Notes: generated by a model not told the origin, from the letters alone. Positions 1 to 9,406 are shown, counted from the stretch's first letter. The stretch: DNA of 64,000 bases from an uncultured Lachnospiraceae bacterium (GCA_905199445.1 CAJKGK010000010.1:31288-95287); one strand, 5' to 3'. A program made the numbers and translations.

Positions 1-864
1 GACCAGATCCGTTTTGAGCTGGCCATCAAGGCACTGGCACCGGATGTAAAAATTATCGCCCCATGGCGTATGACAGACATATGGACAATGCAGTCACGGG
101 AAGACGAAATCGAATACTGCAAACAGCATGGCATTGATCTGCCTTTTGGTGCAGATTCCAGCTACAGCCGTGACCGTAATCTGTGGCACATCAGTCACGA
201 AGGTCTTGAACTGGAAGATCCTTCTCTTGAACCAAACTATGAGCATCTGCTTGTTCTTGGTGTTACACCGGAAAAAGCGCCGGATCAGGGCGAATATGTA
301 ACGATGACCTTTGAAAAAGGCGTTCCGGTCAGCTTAAACGGCGAAAAAATGAAAGTTTCAGAAATTATTACAAAATTAAATACACTTGGCGGTAAACATG
401 GCATCGGCATCGTCGATATTGTGGAAAACCGTGTCGTAGGCATGAAATCCCGTGGTGTTTATGAAACACCTGGCGGAACGATTCTTATGGAAGCCCATCA
501 GCAGCTTGAGGAGCTTGTGCTTGACCGGGCCACCATGGATGCCAAAAAAGATATGGCCAATAAAATGGCCCAGATTGTTTACGAAGGTAAATGGTTTACC
601 CCTCTGCGCGAAGCAGTTCAGGCCTTTGTACAATCCACACAGGAATATGTAACCGGTGAAGTTAAATTCAAACTTTACAAGGGTAACATCATTAAAGCAG
701 GCACAACTTCTCCATATTCATTATACAGCGAATCTCTGGCAAGCTTTACAACAGGTGACTTGTATGATCACAATGATGCATCGGGATTTATCACACTGTT
801 TGGCCTTCCGTTAAAGGTTCGCGCTATGAAAATGGCTGAGGCTGCAAAAAACAACCAAAAATAA
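1..864 (+). CDS. argG: Argininosuccinate synthase, 5' truncated by window edge
   Basis: Catalyses ATP-dependent joining of citrulline and aspartate to argininosuccinate in arginine biosynthesis, in the cytoplasm. The reading frame is open from base 1 (starting DQIRFELA) and runs through IIAPWR, then the C-terminal synthase/multimerisation region with GGKHGIGIVDIVENR, the SRGVYETPGG segment and TTSPYSLYSESLASF, all typical of the family. About 287 codons are present; the family is usually near 400 residues, so the N-terminal ATP-binding part lies outside the window. The ATG at position 70 is internal, not the true start. No downstream partner such as argH follows; the next gene is on the opposite strand. 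Confidence 0.95.
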   Translation, partial: DQIRFELAIKALAPDVKIIAPWRMTDIWTMQSREDEIEYCKQHGIDLPFGADSSYSRDRNLWHISHEGLELEDPSLEPNYEHLLVLGVTPEKAPDQGEYVTMTFEKGVPVSLNGEKMKVSEIITKLNTLGGKHGIGIVDIVENRVVGMKSRGVYETPGGTILMEAHQQLEELVLDRATMDAKKDMANKMAQIVYEGKWFTPLREAVQAFVQSTQEYVTGEVKFKLYKGNIIKAGTTSPYSLYSESLASFTTGDLYDHNDASGFITLFGLPLKVRAMKMAEAAKNNQK

Positions 865-884
865 ACACTTAAATCAACACCACA

Positions 885-948
885 GATGAAAAATTGATTT
901 TTTCATCGGAAATGGCGCCGTACATCCCCTTTGTACGGCGCCATTTCC
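885..948 (+). terminator. Double inverted repeat between convergent argG and the pRiA4b-like gene
   Basis: Two adjacent hairpins: GATGAAAAA / TTTTTTCATC (885-907) and a perfect 16-bp stem at 908-923 / 933-948 with a 9-nt loop. It lies just after the argG stop and before the end of the convergent gene. The long stem is not followed by a T run on either strand, so it is not a textbook intrinsic terminator; the first, A/T-rich hairpin may supply the U tract. Confidence 0.5.
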
Positions 949-972
949 ATGTGCAGACCTCAGTGTCTGCCT

Positions 973-2319
973 TTATCTTTTATTTTTTCGTGACAATTCT
1001 GCAGGACTATATCCTCTGTAGCAAATCATCCGGGAGTGCTTCCACAGACGCATCACCATTTCCCCCATGGTTTCAATCTGTCGATGCGATTTACATCGAA
1101 CACCAAAAGTCTCCAGTCCATCAACCAGCTCACGCATATCGCAGCCTCTGCGGAGTTTTTCCCACAGCATCATACATACTGCCCCTGCCTGAGTCTCTTC
1201 CACCCACAGCTGCTGTATCATATATATATAAATATCTATAAATGGTTTCACATCCTGTATCATGCCGGCGGCAATCCACAGCTCCAGCTGTTCTCTGTCA
1301 GGCATATAAAAAGGGGTATTGCCCTGAATTTCCAAAATCTTTTTATACTCATCCACATAACATCGATCGACAAAATATACATCCTCATAGATAAATTCAC
1401 ATCTGTAGGCCGAAATTAGCTGATAAGTTCTAAAAACCTCATCCCAGTCTGTTTTCTTTCGCTCATATCGGTTAAAAAGCTTCACAACCTGCATCGGCGG
1501 AGTCACACCATACAGGGCGTTGGCAATATGGGCATAATCGCCAATCCGGATAATCCGCCGTCTTTTTTTCTGAAAATCTTCCGTATTGATTGTCTCAAAA
1601 ACCCGAACAACCGCTTCAGGCACAGCCAGTTCCAGATTTTGTGCAAATCCCACATAACCGCCGACAATTAAAAATGAAAAATCTTCTGCTTCATAATCCG
1701 AAAACGCACTGCCCTTTTGAATCAGGTCCAGAAAAGCTTCCATCTCATCATCATTCATACACAGCATGTAACGCCGCATAACATCTTTGTTTAAAAGATG
1801 CCTGGCAATCAGCGCCGCCAGCTGAGGCTTGCTTAAATGTGAATAACCTGAAATCGTATGTCTTTTGGCAAGACTGATCAGTTCTTTTTTTCCCAGTTCC
1901 ATAAGCATATCCGAAAGCCTGACCTTATCCCCGGAATTTTTGCTGTCCCCGGTCTTCGCCTGAATGCTTACAGGCCTTTCTGATTCTGTCATGGCTTTGA
2001 CATGCACAGTGACCCTGAATTGATTCTCAGGATCCGTCAAATAGTAAAACTCCCGTTCCTTTGTCATCCACCGATCAATGAATGATGACGTACTCAGGAT
2101 CTTGATCCCATCAGTACCTGAAAATTCATTACCGTCTGCCGCAATACAGACCGCTTCGTCCGGAAATACAAACTTATACATACTTTCTTTGCTCCGGTGA
2201 AACACATGGTCAATCATTTGATGTAAAGCTTCGAAAGTTGTATGTTCCGGAACACTTAACAGCTTCCGTACCGGCGGCACACTGTCTGCAAGACCAAGAC
2301 TCAGCTCATAGATCCACAT
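973..2319 (-). CDS. pRiA4b ORF-3-like domain protein of unknown function
   Basis: 448 residues, start supported by AAGGGGGT seven bases upstream. The N-terminal ~60 residues (YELSLGLADSVPPVRKLLSV, then HQMIDHVFHRS) resemble the plasmid pRiA4b ORF-3 fold, a ubiquitin-like domain often found alone in bacteria. Around residues 130-175 there is LSDMLMELGKKELISLAKRH and LSKPQLAALIARHLL, which looks like a SAP/Rho-N-type helical motif used by nucleic-acid-binding proteins. The rest, rich in aromatic and acidic residues, matches nothing I know. It lies 84 bp downstream of yigZ on the same strand and may be cotranscribed. Role unknown; a nucleic-acid-linked task is only a guess from the SAP-like stretch. 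Confidence 0.6.
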   Translation of the reverse strand: MWIYELSLGLADSVPPVRKLLSVPEHTTFEALHQMIDHVFHRSKESMYKFVFPDEAVCIAADGNEFSGTDGIKILSTSSFIDRWMTKEREFYYLTDPENQFRVTVHVKAMTESERPVSIQAKTGDSKNSGDKVRLSDMLMELGKKELISLAKRHTISGYSHLSKPQLAALIARHLLNKDVMRRYMLCMNDDEMEAFLDLIQKGSAFSDYEAEDFSFLIVGGYVGFAQNLELAVPEAVVRVFETINTEDFQKKRRRIIRIGDYAHIANALYGVTPPMQVVKLFNRYERKKTDWDEVFRTYQLISAYRCEFIYEDVYFVDRCYVDEYKKILEIQGNTPFYMPDREQLELWIAAGMIQDVKPFIDIYIYMIQQLWVEETQAGAVCMMLWEKLRRGCDMRELVDGLETFGVRCKSHRQIETMGEMVMRLWKHSRMICYRGYSPAELSRKNKR

Positions 2320-2403
2320 ACAGATACCCCCTTTTCAGACTGGTTTTTGTAATCATTCTGTCAGATCTAAAAAATAGATCTAAAAAATACGGCATCACAA
2401 GTT

Positions 2404-3054
2404 TTATTCAAAAATAATCAGTTCTTTTCCGGCAAGCCCTGAATAACAGTCACCCAGCCGTGTCAAAACAGCCCGGGCACTGGTGGCCTCCGTCACTTTT
2501 TTGGAAAATGCATCCAGCATATCCAAACGTACAAGCCAGACACTTTCCACAACATCCGAATACTGAGATTCCAACATCTGAATGTTCATATTTCCGGCAA
2601 TATACTGAACCTTGCCAATAGCATTGTAATCCGATGTAATTTTTAAGCGGCAGCACGGACGCTTTCTGACAATCGTACAGGCTTTAAGTCCTTCCTGGAC
2701 CGATCTGGAGTAAGCCCGAACCAGACCGCCGGTTCCCAGCAGAGTTCCGCCAAAATACCGGGTCACAACAACCGCAACATTATGAACATCAGAGCCCATG
2801 AGTACATCCAGCATTGGGCGCCCCGCTGTCCCCTGGGGTTCCCCGTCATCACTGCACCGGGCTGTCTCATTATTGGTTCCGACCACGTAGGCAAAGCAAT
2901 TATGGGTTGCATCCCAGAATTTTTTTCGCGTAGCTTCAATAAACTCCAGGGCCTGCGCTTCTGTCTCCACAGGGAAAACCGTTGCAATAAAACGGGATTT
3001 CTTTTCCACAATTTCTTCTGTTGCCCCTTTGTAAACAATGGTTATGTCTTCCAT
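2404..3054 (-). CDS. yigZ: YigZ/IMPACT family protein (UPF0029)
   Basis: 216 residues, the usual length. N-terminal UPF0029 domain with EKKSRFIATVFPVETEAQA, CFAYVVG, the family signature DDGEPQGTAGRPML and VVVTRYFGGTLLGTGGLVRAY, followed by a C-terminal ferredoxin-like DUF1949 domain. Relatives include eukaryotic IMPACT, which binds GCN1; the bacterial role is not well settled and is thought to involve translation or protease-like regulation. Start chosen for AAAGGAAG upstream. A promoter-like TTGCCA-N16-TACAAT lies at 3097-3124. The gene is divergent from the penicillin-binding protein gene. Confidence 0.92.
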   Translation of the reverse strand: MEDITIVYKGATEEIVEKKSRFIATVFPVETEAQALEFIEATRKKFWDATHNCFAYVVGTNNETARCSDDGEPQGTAGRPMLDVLMGSDVHNVAVVVTRYFGGTLLGTGGLVRAYSRSVQEGLKACTIVRKRPCCRLKITSDYNAIGKVQYIAGNMNIQMLESQYSDVVESVWLVRLDMLDAFSKKVTEATSARAVLTRLGDCYSGLAGKELIIFE

Positions 3055-3096
3055 CAGATCTTCCTTTCATCATACAATTCATTCCACTCTCCAATT

Positions 3097-3124
3097 ATTG
3101 TATCATATAAATAAAAAATGGCAA
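3097..3124 (-). promoter_or_regulatory. Sigma-A-type promoter for yigZ
   Basis: Read on the minus strand: TTGCCA (3119-3124), 16-bp spacer, TACAAT (3097-3102), about 40 bp before the yigZ start. Confidence 0.55.
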
Positions 3125-3204
3125 ACATATATTGAAACAGTTAAAATTTTGTGAATAATTCTGTCAGATAAAATTTAACCCTTTATTTCGCAGAGGTTAT
3201 TTGT

Positions 3205-3226
3205 TATAATTGTTGGGTAAAGGAGG
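3205..3226 (+). promoter_or_regulatory. -10 element and ribosome site of the penicillin-binding protein gene
   Basis: TATAAT at 3205-3210 with a weak -35 (TTTATT, 3182-3187). AAAGGAGG at 3219-3226 sits 7 bases before the ATG at 3234 and fixes the start there rather than at the upstream TTG in the same frame (3210). Confidence 0.55.
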
Positions 3227-3233
3227 AAAAATA

Positions 3234-5879
3234 ATGGATTATAGCAAATATGGCATATCGAAGAAAAAGCAGCAGCTCAATTCTGGTGCCAAAAGAGCCG
3301 GGAAAAAAGTCGGTTTTACGGTCTTTCGGGTATTTCTTATATGCTTTATCCTCATAGCGGTTGTCGGTGTCAGTGCCGGAATCGGCGGATTTGTCGGTGT
3401 GATCGAAAGTGCGCCTGAGATCAATATCAACGACGTAGCCCCGAAGGATTTTAAGTCCTATATCTATTATGATGACGGAACACCCGGTCACGAAATCTCG
3501 GATTCAGATTCCAACCGTATTTATGTAACCATTGATCAGATAAGCGAAAATTTACAGAATGCCTTTATTGCACTTGAGGACGAACGTTTTCGTACCCATA
3601 ACGGTATCGATCCAAAGGGTATCGTTCGGGCCTTTTTTGTTGGAATAAAAAATGGGGGAAACTTCACCGAAGGCGCCAGTACCATCACCCAGCAGCTGTT
3701 AAAGCTGAGTATATTTTCCGGTGGCGAGGAACAGAATCAGCTTCTGAGATTTAAACGTAAATTCCAGGAACAGTACCTGGCCCTGGAACTGGAGAAAATG
3801 CTCAGTAAGGATGAGATTCTGGAAGCCTACTTAAATACAATCAATCTGGGCCAGGGAAACTATGGTGTAGAAACCGCATCTAACTATTACTTTAATAAAA
3901 GCGCCAGTGACCTGACAGTAGCAGAAAGCGCTGTTCTGGCCAGTATCGCCCAGAGCCCGACAAACAATAACCCTGTAACCAATCCCGATGTTAACCGGGG
4001 ACGTCAGCAAACAACAATTAAATATATGTATGAACAGGGACTGATCAGTGAACAGGAGTATAATGATGCACTGGCCGATACAGATATCTACAGCCGTATT
4101 GCATCAAACGCAGCTTCCTACAGCGCCAAAAAGCAGGAAGTTTATACTTATTATGAAGAAGCCGCCATCAAACAGGTCATTCAGGATCTTCAGGATGAAC
4201 TGGGCTACACGGAAACCGAAGCCACAGATATGGTTTACAGCAAAGGGTTAAAGATCTACCTGGCTCAGGACCGTGAAATCCAGTCTATTTGTGACAAACA
4301 CTATATGGATGACAGCTATTTTCCTGAGACCATTCAGTTGCTGACCTATGCCATCTCTATTTATGATGATCCGGACAGCGATCAGACAAGAAACTATAAC
4401 ACCAGTGATCTCAATAGCTTCCTGGATCAGGAGTATGCCTTCTATACTTCTAAAGATGATGCAATGGCAGACATTCAGGCCTACAAGGACTATCTGGGCA
4501 TTAACGAAAACACCAAATATACAGAAAATATAAGTTTTTCACCTCAAATTCAGTCTTCCTTTGTGATCATTGACCAGAAAACCGGTTATGTATCTGCTGT
4601 CATCGCCGGCCGTGGAGAGAAAAACGGAAATATGGTTTTAAACAGAGCAACCATGTCCACCAGACAGCCTGGTTCGGTATTTAAAATTGTTTCCACTTAT
4701 GCACCGGCCATTGATGCCTGCGGCGACTCGCTCTCATCCACAAAAGTTGACGAACCGGTTGAAACCTACGGCGGCCACACAGTCAATAATGTTGACTTTA
4801 AATATACGCACGGCCCTGTTTCTTTCCGTGATGCTATTATCTGGTCCAAAAACACAATTGCCACACTGACATTGCGTGAGGATGTAACCACCAATCTGGC
4901 ATTGGATTACCTTATTGATAAATTCCATTTCACAACACTGGACAGGCAAAGTGATGCCGTCGAGGCACTGGCCATTGGTGGTATTACAACCGGTGTAACT
5001 AACCTGGAATTAACAGCGTCATTTGCATCGATTGCCAATCAGGGAACTTATGTACGTCCCGTGTTTTACACAAAAGTGCTGGATGCTTCCGGCAACATTT
5101 TACTGGATAACACGGATGCTTCCGCCAGAAGCAGTCAGGCCATCAAGGCTTCCACAGCCTACTTTTTGACTGATGCCATGAAAGGCGTTGTTACCGAATC
5201 CGGTGGTACCGGGCTGAGAGCCAACCTTTCAGGTATGACAACAGCCGGAAAAACCGGTACAACAGATGACCATAAGGATATGTGGTTTGTGGGTTACACA
5301 CCTTACTACACAGCTGGTATATGGTACGGCTATGACAACAATATTTCTCCGGAAAATCGTGTGGCTTATAATGACTACTATCGTCATCAAACCTTGTGGA
5401 AAAATATTATGGACGAGATCAATCAGGTCAAAGGGCTCCAGAATAAAGACTTTGAAAAACCGGACAGCATTGTCTCAGTCACAGTCTGCAAGTACAGCGG
5501 TCTCAAGCCAGGCAGCGGCTGTGCTGAAACCACAACGGCGGTATTTGACAAAGACAATGTCCCAACCGAAACCTGTGATGAATGTGCTTATGTCAATGTC
5601 TGCGGCGTATGCCATGGTATTGCTGCTGAAAACTCCACAGAAGTCTATTATAAACGTTACAACCGTAAAACAGGCGACGGAAAGCCGTCCTACGTATGTA
5701 CATGCTTACCTGCAGAATCTGAAACAGAAACACCGGACGACGAGAATGATGATCCTGTTGTTCCAGGTGATGATACGCCTGGCAGACCTTCAACTGGCGG
5801 AGGAACCACGAATGGCGGTTCTGTCGGCGGCGGCACTGCCAATGGAGGCACCGGCGGTACAGTTATTCCTTCAAATTAA
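3234..5879 (+). CDS. ponA: Class A penicillin-binding protein (PBP1A family)
   Basis: 881 residues, bifunctional murein glycosyltransferase and DD-transpeptidase acting outside the membrane. Order: basic N-terminus, one transmembrane anchor (about residues 30-55), GT51 domain with ALEDERFRTHNG (catalytic Glu near 115) and GASTITQQLLK, then the transpeptidase domain with SVFK (Ser ~481), SKN (~538) and KTGT (~673). The C-terminal ~130 residues hold seven Cys within about 60 residues (around TVCKYSGLKPGSGC and CDECAYVNVCGVC), then an acidic and Gly/Thr/Ser-rich tail that is probably disordered. The same Cys-bearing tail is, as far as I recall, seen in other clostridial PBP1A proteins. Single gene between a promoter and a strong terminator. 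Confidence 0.95.
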   Translation: MDYSKYGISKKKQQLNSGAKRAGKKVGFTVFRVFLICFILIAVVGVSAGIGGFVGVIESAPEININDVAPKDFKSYIYYDDGTPGHEISDSDSNRIYVTIDQISENLQNAFIALEDERFRTHNGIDPKGIVRAFFVGIKNGGNFTEGASTITQQLLKLSIFSGGEEQNQLLRFKRKFQEQYLALELEKMLSKDEILEAYLNTINLGQGNYGVETASNYYFNKSASDLTVAESAVLASIAQSPTNNNPVTNPDVNRGRQQTTIKYMYEQGLISEQEYNDALADTDIYSRIASNAASYSAKKQEVYTYYEEAAIKQVIQDLQDELGYTETEATDMVYSKGLKIYLAQDREIQSICDKHYMDDSYFPETIQLLTYAISIYDDPDSDQTRNYNTSDLNSFLDQEYAFYTSKDDAMADIQAYKDYLGINENTKYTENISFSPQIQSSFVIIDQKTGYVSAVIAGRGEKNGNMVLNRATMSTRQPGSVFKIVSTYAPAIDACGDSLSSTKVDEPVETYGGHTVNNVDFKYTHGPVSFRDAIIWSKNTIATLTLREDVTTNLALDYLIDKFHFTTLDRQSDAVEALAIGGITTGVTNLELTASFASIANQGTYVRPVFYTKVLDASGNILLDNTDASARSSQAIKASTAYFLTDAMKGVVTESGGTGLRANLSGMTTAGKTGTTDDHKDMWFVGYTPYYTAGIWYGYDNNISPENRVAYNDYYRHQTLWKNIMDEINQVKGLQNKDFEKPDSIVSVTVCKYSGLKPGSGCAETTTAVFDKDNVPTETCDECAYVNVCGVCHGIAAENSTEVYYKRYNRKTGDGKPSYVCTCLPAESETETPDDENDDPVVPGDDTPGRPSTGGGTTNGGSVGGGTANGGTGGTVIPSN

Positions 5880-5880
5880 A

Positions 5881-5932
5881 AGAAAGCCCGTAGGCTTTTT
5901 CAACGCTCGTTGAAAAGCCTACGGGCTTTCTT
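5881..5932. terminator. Strong bidirectional terminator
   Basis: AGAAAGCCCGTAGGCTTTTTC and its complement form a ~23-bp stem with a short loop; T runs occur on both sides. Serves the PBP gene (+) and the Na/Pi symporter gene (-). Confidence 0.9.
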
Positions 5933-5944
5933 TGCTTTATAAAA

Positions 5945-7612
5945 CTACACACCGGTTTCAAACTGCTCTTTTGGCTCTTTATCGCCTTCCGGATCTTCTT
6001 CCAGAATAGAAAAAGCAATATTTGTGGCATGATCCGCCACTCTTTCCAAATTAGACGCCAAATCTGAAAACATCATGCCTTCCTGAGCGGTACATATATT
6101 TTTATTCAAACGTTCAATATGTGAATTTTGAAGTGCGCGCTCTTTTCGGTCAATCTGATCTTCCAATAAAAGAATCTCATCCAAATGTGCTTTTGTATTA
6201 TTACTGAACATCTCCAGGGAAAGACTTAGGATTTTATTCACCATATTGACCATCTCCCGAAGCTCCCGGTCACCATCCTCACTGAATGAAAGTTTCAGTG
6301 TTTTCTTGGCCTTTGCGTCCTCAGCAATATTTTCTGCATGATCACCGACACGTTCAATATCACTGACCACATGAAACAATGCCCCCAAAAGCTTTCGGTC
6401 ATCTACAGGAAGGCTGAGCTGATTCGCCTTTACAAGGTACTGGGTAATCTCATGATTAAGAAAATCGATGGTCTTTTCAACCTCAAAAACCTTTTCCATT
6501 TCTGCCTCATTTCCCGATAAAAGGGCATCCACAGCCAGATCCAGATTTTCTGTGGCTATCTTACCCATACGGTTAATCTCGCGGACGACCTGGGGAACGG
6601 CCGTCGCCGGTGTAAGAATATAATGTTCTCCAATATATTTAAGCTCAACACGCTGAGCCTTGCGGTCCTCTCCCTTGACCAGTTTGTAAGTCAGCTTAAC
6701 AATAAAGCTGGAAGCCGGGAGCAAAATAATCACTTCAAAGACCTTAAATATTGTATGTGCATTAGCCACACAGCGTCCAATATCATCGCCGGAAATCCAA
6801 CAAATAAACTGTTCCACATAATCGCCTGCGACAAGTAAGATCAGAGCCAGCACAGCGGTTCCCATAACATTAAAAATAAAATGAATCAAAGCCGCCCTTT
6901 TCGCATCCTTCTTACCACTCAAACTTGCAATTAAAGCCGAAACACAGGATCCCATATTACATCCCAAAATAATGTAAAAACAAATCGGAAGGGCCAGGAG
7001 TCCCTGAACCGCCATCAGCAGTACAATACTTACCGTTACTGAAGAACTTTGCAGTATCGCAGTAATGACAAAGCCCATTAAAATTCCTAAAAACGGATTT
7101 GTCAAAGATCCCAGCAGGTCGGTAACCATTGGCGATGATTTCAAAGATTCCATGGAAGCTGACATGGTACTCAAACCGATAAAAAGAATACCAAAACCGA
7201 TAATAACCTCTCCGAATTTTTTGACTGCCGGTTTTTTCATAAACATATACATAATTACACCGACCAGCACAAAAATCGGTGCATACTCGGACAAGTTAAA
7301 AGATACCAGCTGTGATGTCACCGTGGTTCCGATATTGGCACCGTAAATTACACCAACGGCCTGAAATAAGTTCATCAGACCTGCATTAACAAAACTGACA
7401 ACCATGACGGTTGTGGCACTGGATGACTGAACAATTGCAGTAAAAATGACACCCACAAGGATGCCTGCAAATTTGTTTTTTGTCAGAACTTCCAGGACAC
7501 TTCGAAGTCTTGCGCCGGCAACCTTTTCAAGGCTGTCGCTCATCAGCTTCATTCCATACAGGAACAGGCCAAGTCCGCCGCCCAACGCAATAATAATACC
7601 CAGACTATTCAT
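5945..7612 (-). CDS. Na/Pi cotransporter family protein with PhoU-like C-terminus
   Basis: 555 residues. Inner-membrane sodium:phosphate symporter of the NptA/YjbB type. Two inverted-repeat membrane halves each carry the QSSS signature (IVQSSSATTVMVV near residue 62; ILQSSSVTVSIVL near 190), with about eight hydrophobic segments in total. The last ~220 residues are soluble, helical and PhoU-like (EINRMGKIATENLDLAVDAL; SDIERVGDHAENIAEDA; SNLERVADHATNIA), as in YjbB; this domain probably senses or regulates phosphate flux. RBS AAGGAG. Gene stands alone downstream of spoIIID on the same strand. Confidence 0.93.
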   Translation of the reverse strand: MNSLGIIIALGGGLGLFLYGMKLMSDSLEKVAGARLRSVLEVLTKNKFAGILVGVIFTAIVQSSSATTVMVVSFVNAGLMNLFQAVGVIYGANIGTTVTSQLVSFNLSEYAPIFVLVGVIMYMFMKKPAVKKFGEVIIGFGILFIGLSTMSASMESLKSSPMVTDLLGSLTNPFLGILMGFVITAILQSSSVTVSIVLLMAVQGLLALPICFYIILGCNMGSCVSALIASLSGKKDAKRAALIHFIFNVMGTAVLALILLVAGDYVEQFICWISGDDIGRCVANAHTIFKVFEVIILLPASSFIVKLTYKLVKGEDRKAQRVELKYIGEHYILTPATAVPQVVREINRMGKIATENLDLAVDALLSGNEAEMEKVFEVEKTIDFLNHEITQYLVKANQLSLPVDDRKLLGALFHVVSDIERVGDHAENIAEDAKAKKTLKLSFSEDGDRELREMVNMVNKILSLSLEMFSNNTKAHLDEILLLEDQIDRKERALQNSHIERLNKNICTAQEGMMFSDLASNLERVADHATNIAFSILEEDPEGDKEPKEQFETGV

Positions 7613-7744
7613 ACAATTTCTCCTTAGTATTTATAATGAATTTTATCCGATAGTATTACTTTAATATATAATATTTTAATTTACAAGACCTATTTTACAT
7701 TGATTTTTCATTTTCTTTACATTTCTTACAAAAAAGGAGCATTG

Positions 7745-8005
7745 TCAGCTGATTTCATGCTGGTGAAGATACTTTTCGCGGGTTGCCATACCGCCTCGAA
7801 TATGACGCTGTGATTTATTCACATCAAGCACCGCCCTTACCTGCCCTGCCAGAGATGGATTAATGGACATTAAGCGTTCTGTAACATCTTTATGTACCGT
7901 ACTCTTACTAATTTTAAATTTTTTTGCGGTCTGCCGCACCGTTGCATTTTCCTCAATAATATAGTTAGCGATATTCATGGCTCGTTCCTCAATATAATCT
8001 TTCAC
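7745..8005 (-). CDS. spoIIID: Sporulation transcription factor SpoIIID
   Basis: 86 residues starting at a GTG preceded by a G-rich ribosome site. Mother-cell DNA-binding regulator that switches sigma-E gene expression toward the sigma-K stage. The sequence is closely family-like: DYIEERAMNIANYIIE, the helix-turn-helix AKKFKISKSTVHKDVTERL, INPSLAGQVRAVLD, and the basic RHIRGGMATREKY that makes minor-groove contacts in the B. subtilis protein. A sigma-E-like promoter lies upstream. Its presence shows that the organism carries an endospore programme. Confidence 0.95.
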   Translation of the reverse strand: MKDYIEERAMNIANYIIEENATVRQTAKKFKISKSTVHKDVTERLMSINPSLAGQVRAVLDVNKSQRHIRGGMATREKYLHQHEIS

Positions 8006-8034
8006 GGAATAACCCCCGTAAGGCTTGTTTTTAC

Positions 8035-8063
8035 AATGTATGCAAGGACAATAAAGAGTATGT
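8035..8063 (-). promoter_or_regulatory. Candidate sigma-E promoter of spoIIID
   Basis: Minus strand: ACATACT (8057-8063), 14-bp spacer, CATACATT (8035-8042). The sigma-E consensus has an ATA-centred -35 and a CATACA-T -10 at 13-15 bp spacing, and spoIIID is a known sigma-E gene in B. subtilis. Start codon is about 30 bp downstream. Confidence 0.5.
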
Positions 8064-8110
8064 TAGAACAATTTCCACAGTGGCCATGTCAAAAATAATA
8101 GATAAACAAA

Positions 8111-9406
8111 CTATATAATTTCCTTTGCCCTGGCTCTCCGACTCTCAATAGAATGGATCACCGGCACAAGGAATGCGGACACAATGCCCCCGGCAAAACC
8201 GTTATTATACAGATTCATTCCGCCACAAATAACGCCTACACTCTGAGCCACCGATGAATGTAAAAAGCCCGCCAGGATTCCACACAGGATTCCGAATTTT
8301 CCGGCAATCGGTGCCAGAGTGGTAGAAAACAGTGCTGCCAGAATAGCACCTGGATCTGTAATATTCCACATCTTTGTCAGACTAGCCAGCCATACCCCCG
8401 CCACAACAGGCGTAATATTACGGATATGTTTTCCTGTAGCACTAAAACCTACAATCGTAAAAATCCCGCCAATGGTTGGTCCGTTTAAATCTGAGCCTAC
8501 AGCCACCACAAATATAGTGGCCAAAATTCCATTAATTCCCATATTAAATAAGGTGGCGCCCAACCCTTCCTCCACAATATAGTCCGTTCCGGCCATCCCC
8601 GGATGTTTTAAAATATCCAGATATTTTTCCCAAATATGGTGCTCATTGACAAGGCCAATCACCATGAGAATCAGAAAAAATCCAATGAGTATTTCCATAA
8701 AAAGGGTATTATTGCCTGTTGACCAGAGATTTCGGGTGACAAACTCAATGCCGTATGATTTAAACAATGACGCCGCAATGGCTGCGATAATGCCGGCTGC
8801 AAAGCCCACATTATACAGACAGTAGCCTTTATGGGTATAATAAAGATGCGTAGCCAGCGGCGGAAGCACAAAGCCCATGGCAATACAGATCACAATACCG
8901 GCAACTACATTCCAAAACGGTGGTAAATGACCGCTTTGAACAATCTGTGTAATCACCGGAGAAAGGCTTGTTCCATAAAAACCCACATAAATATATTTGG
9001 ACATATGTTCCCTGTGATACATGGCATACAGCCATACACCGGCCAAAATGGCCCATATATTCACAATGTTTTTTCCAAATAAAGAAAAACCCATCATCAG
9101 AAAAATCGAAGTTACAGTGGCACCTGTAATTTCCATTTTCAAAGAATAAATAATCCCTATACATATCAGCGTCAAAATGCCGGCATTAACCAATGCGGCC
9201 CCCACACCGCCCAGCGCCACGTAATCCGTAATCAAAAGATCCGGCTCTGTCATAATTTTATAAAGCCCGGCCACAACCTGATCCAAAGGGTCCACTAGAA
9301 GTCCCAGAAGCAAAAAATAGGCAGGAAACAAAGACAGTATGATAAACTGTCGGTTTCTGGACATGTTTGTTACCTGATGGCTAATCTTATCTTTTTTCTT
9401 TTCCAT
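8111..9406 (-). CDS. DUF1576 multi-pass membrane protein
   Basis: 431 residues, start at the ATG opening MEKKKDKISH because AGGGGGA lies 8 bases upstream; an upstream GTG in the same frame has no ribosome site. About ten to twelve hydrophobic segments in two repeated halves: DYVALGGVGAALVNAG near residue 60 is echoed by DYIVEEGLGATLFNMG near 270, and VTSIFLMMGFSLFGKNI by GGIFTIVGFSATGKHI. This duplicated pattern is the DUF1576 family. Substrate unknown; the inverted repeat architecture suggests a transporter (inference). Own strong promoter at 9491-9519. Confidence 0.85.
   Translation of the reverse strand: MEKKKDKISHQVTNMSRNRQFIILSLFPAYFLLLGLLVDPLDQVVAGLYKIMTEPDLLITDYVALGGVGAALVNAGILTLICIGIIYSLKMEITGATVTSIFLMMGFSLFGKNIVNIWAILAGVWLYAMYHREHMSKYIYVGFYGTSLSPVITQIVQSGHLPPFWNVVAGIVICIAMGFVLPPLATHLYYTHKGYCLYNVGFAAGIIAAIAASLFKSYGIEFVTRNLWSTGNNTLFMEILIGFFLILMVIGLVNEHHIWEKYLDILKHPGMAGTDYIVEEGLGATLFNMGINGILATIFVVAVGSDLNGPTIGGIFTIVGFSATGKHIRNITPVVAGVWLASLTKMWNITDPGAILAALFSTTLAPIAGKFGILCGILAGFLHSSVAQSVGVICGGMNLYNNGFAGGIVSAFLVPVIHSIESRRARAKEII

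Noticed and set aside
894..1419. Plus-strand open frames opposite the pRiA4b-like gene
   Set aside because: No ribosome site, composition typical of antisense frames, and the minus-strand gene has a recognisable domain.
2340..2403. Direct repeat TTTTTTAGATC (two copies) between yigZ and the next gene
   Set aside because: Only two short copies, likely chance or slippage; no evidence of an operator or mobile element.
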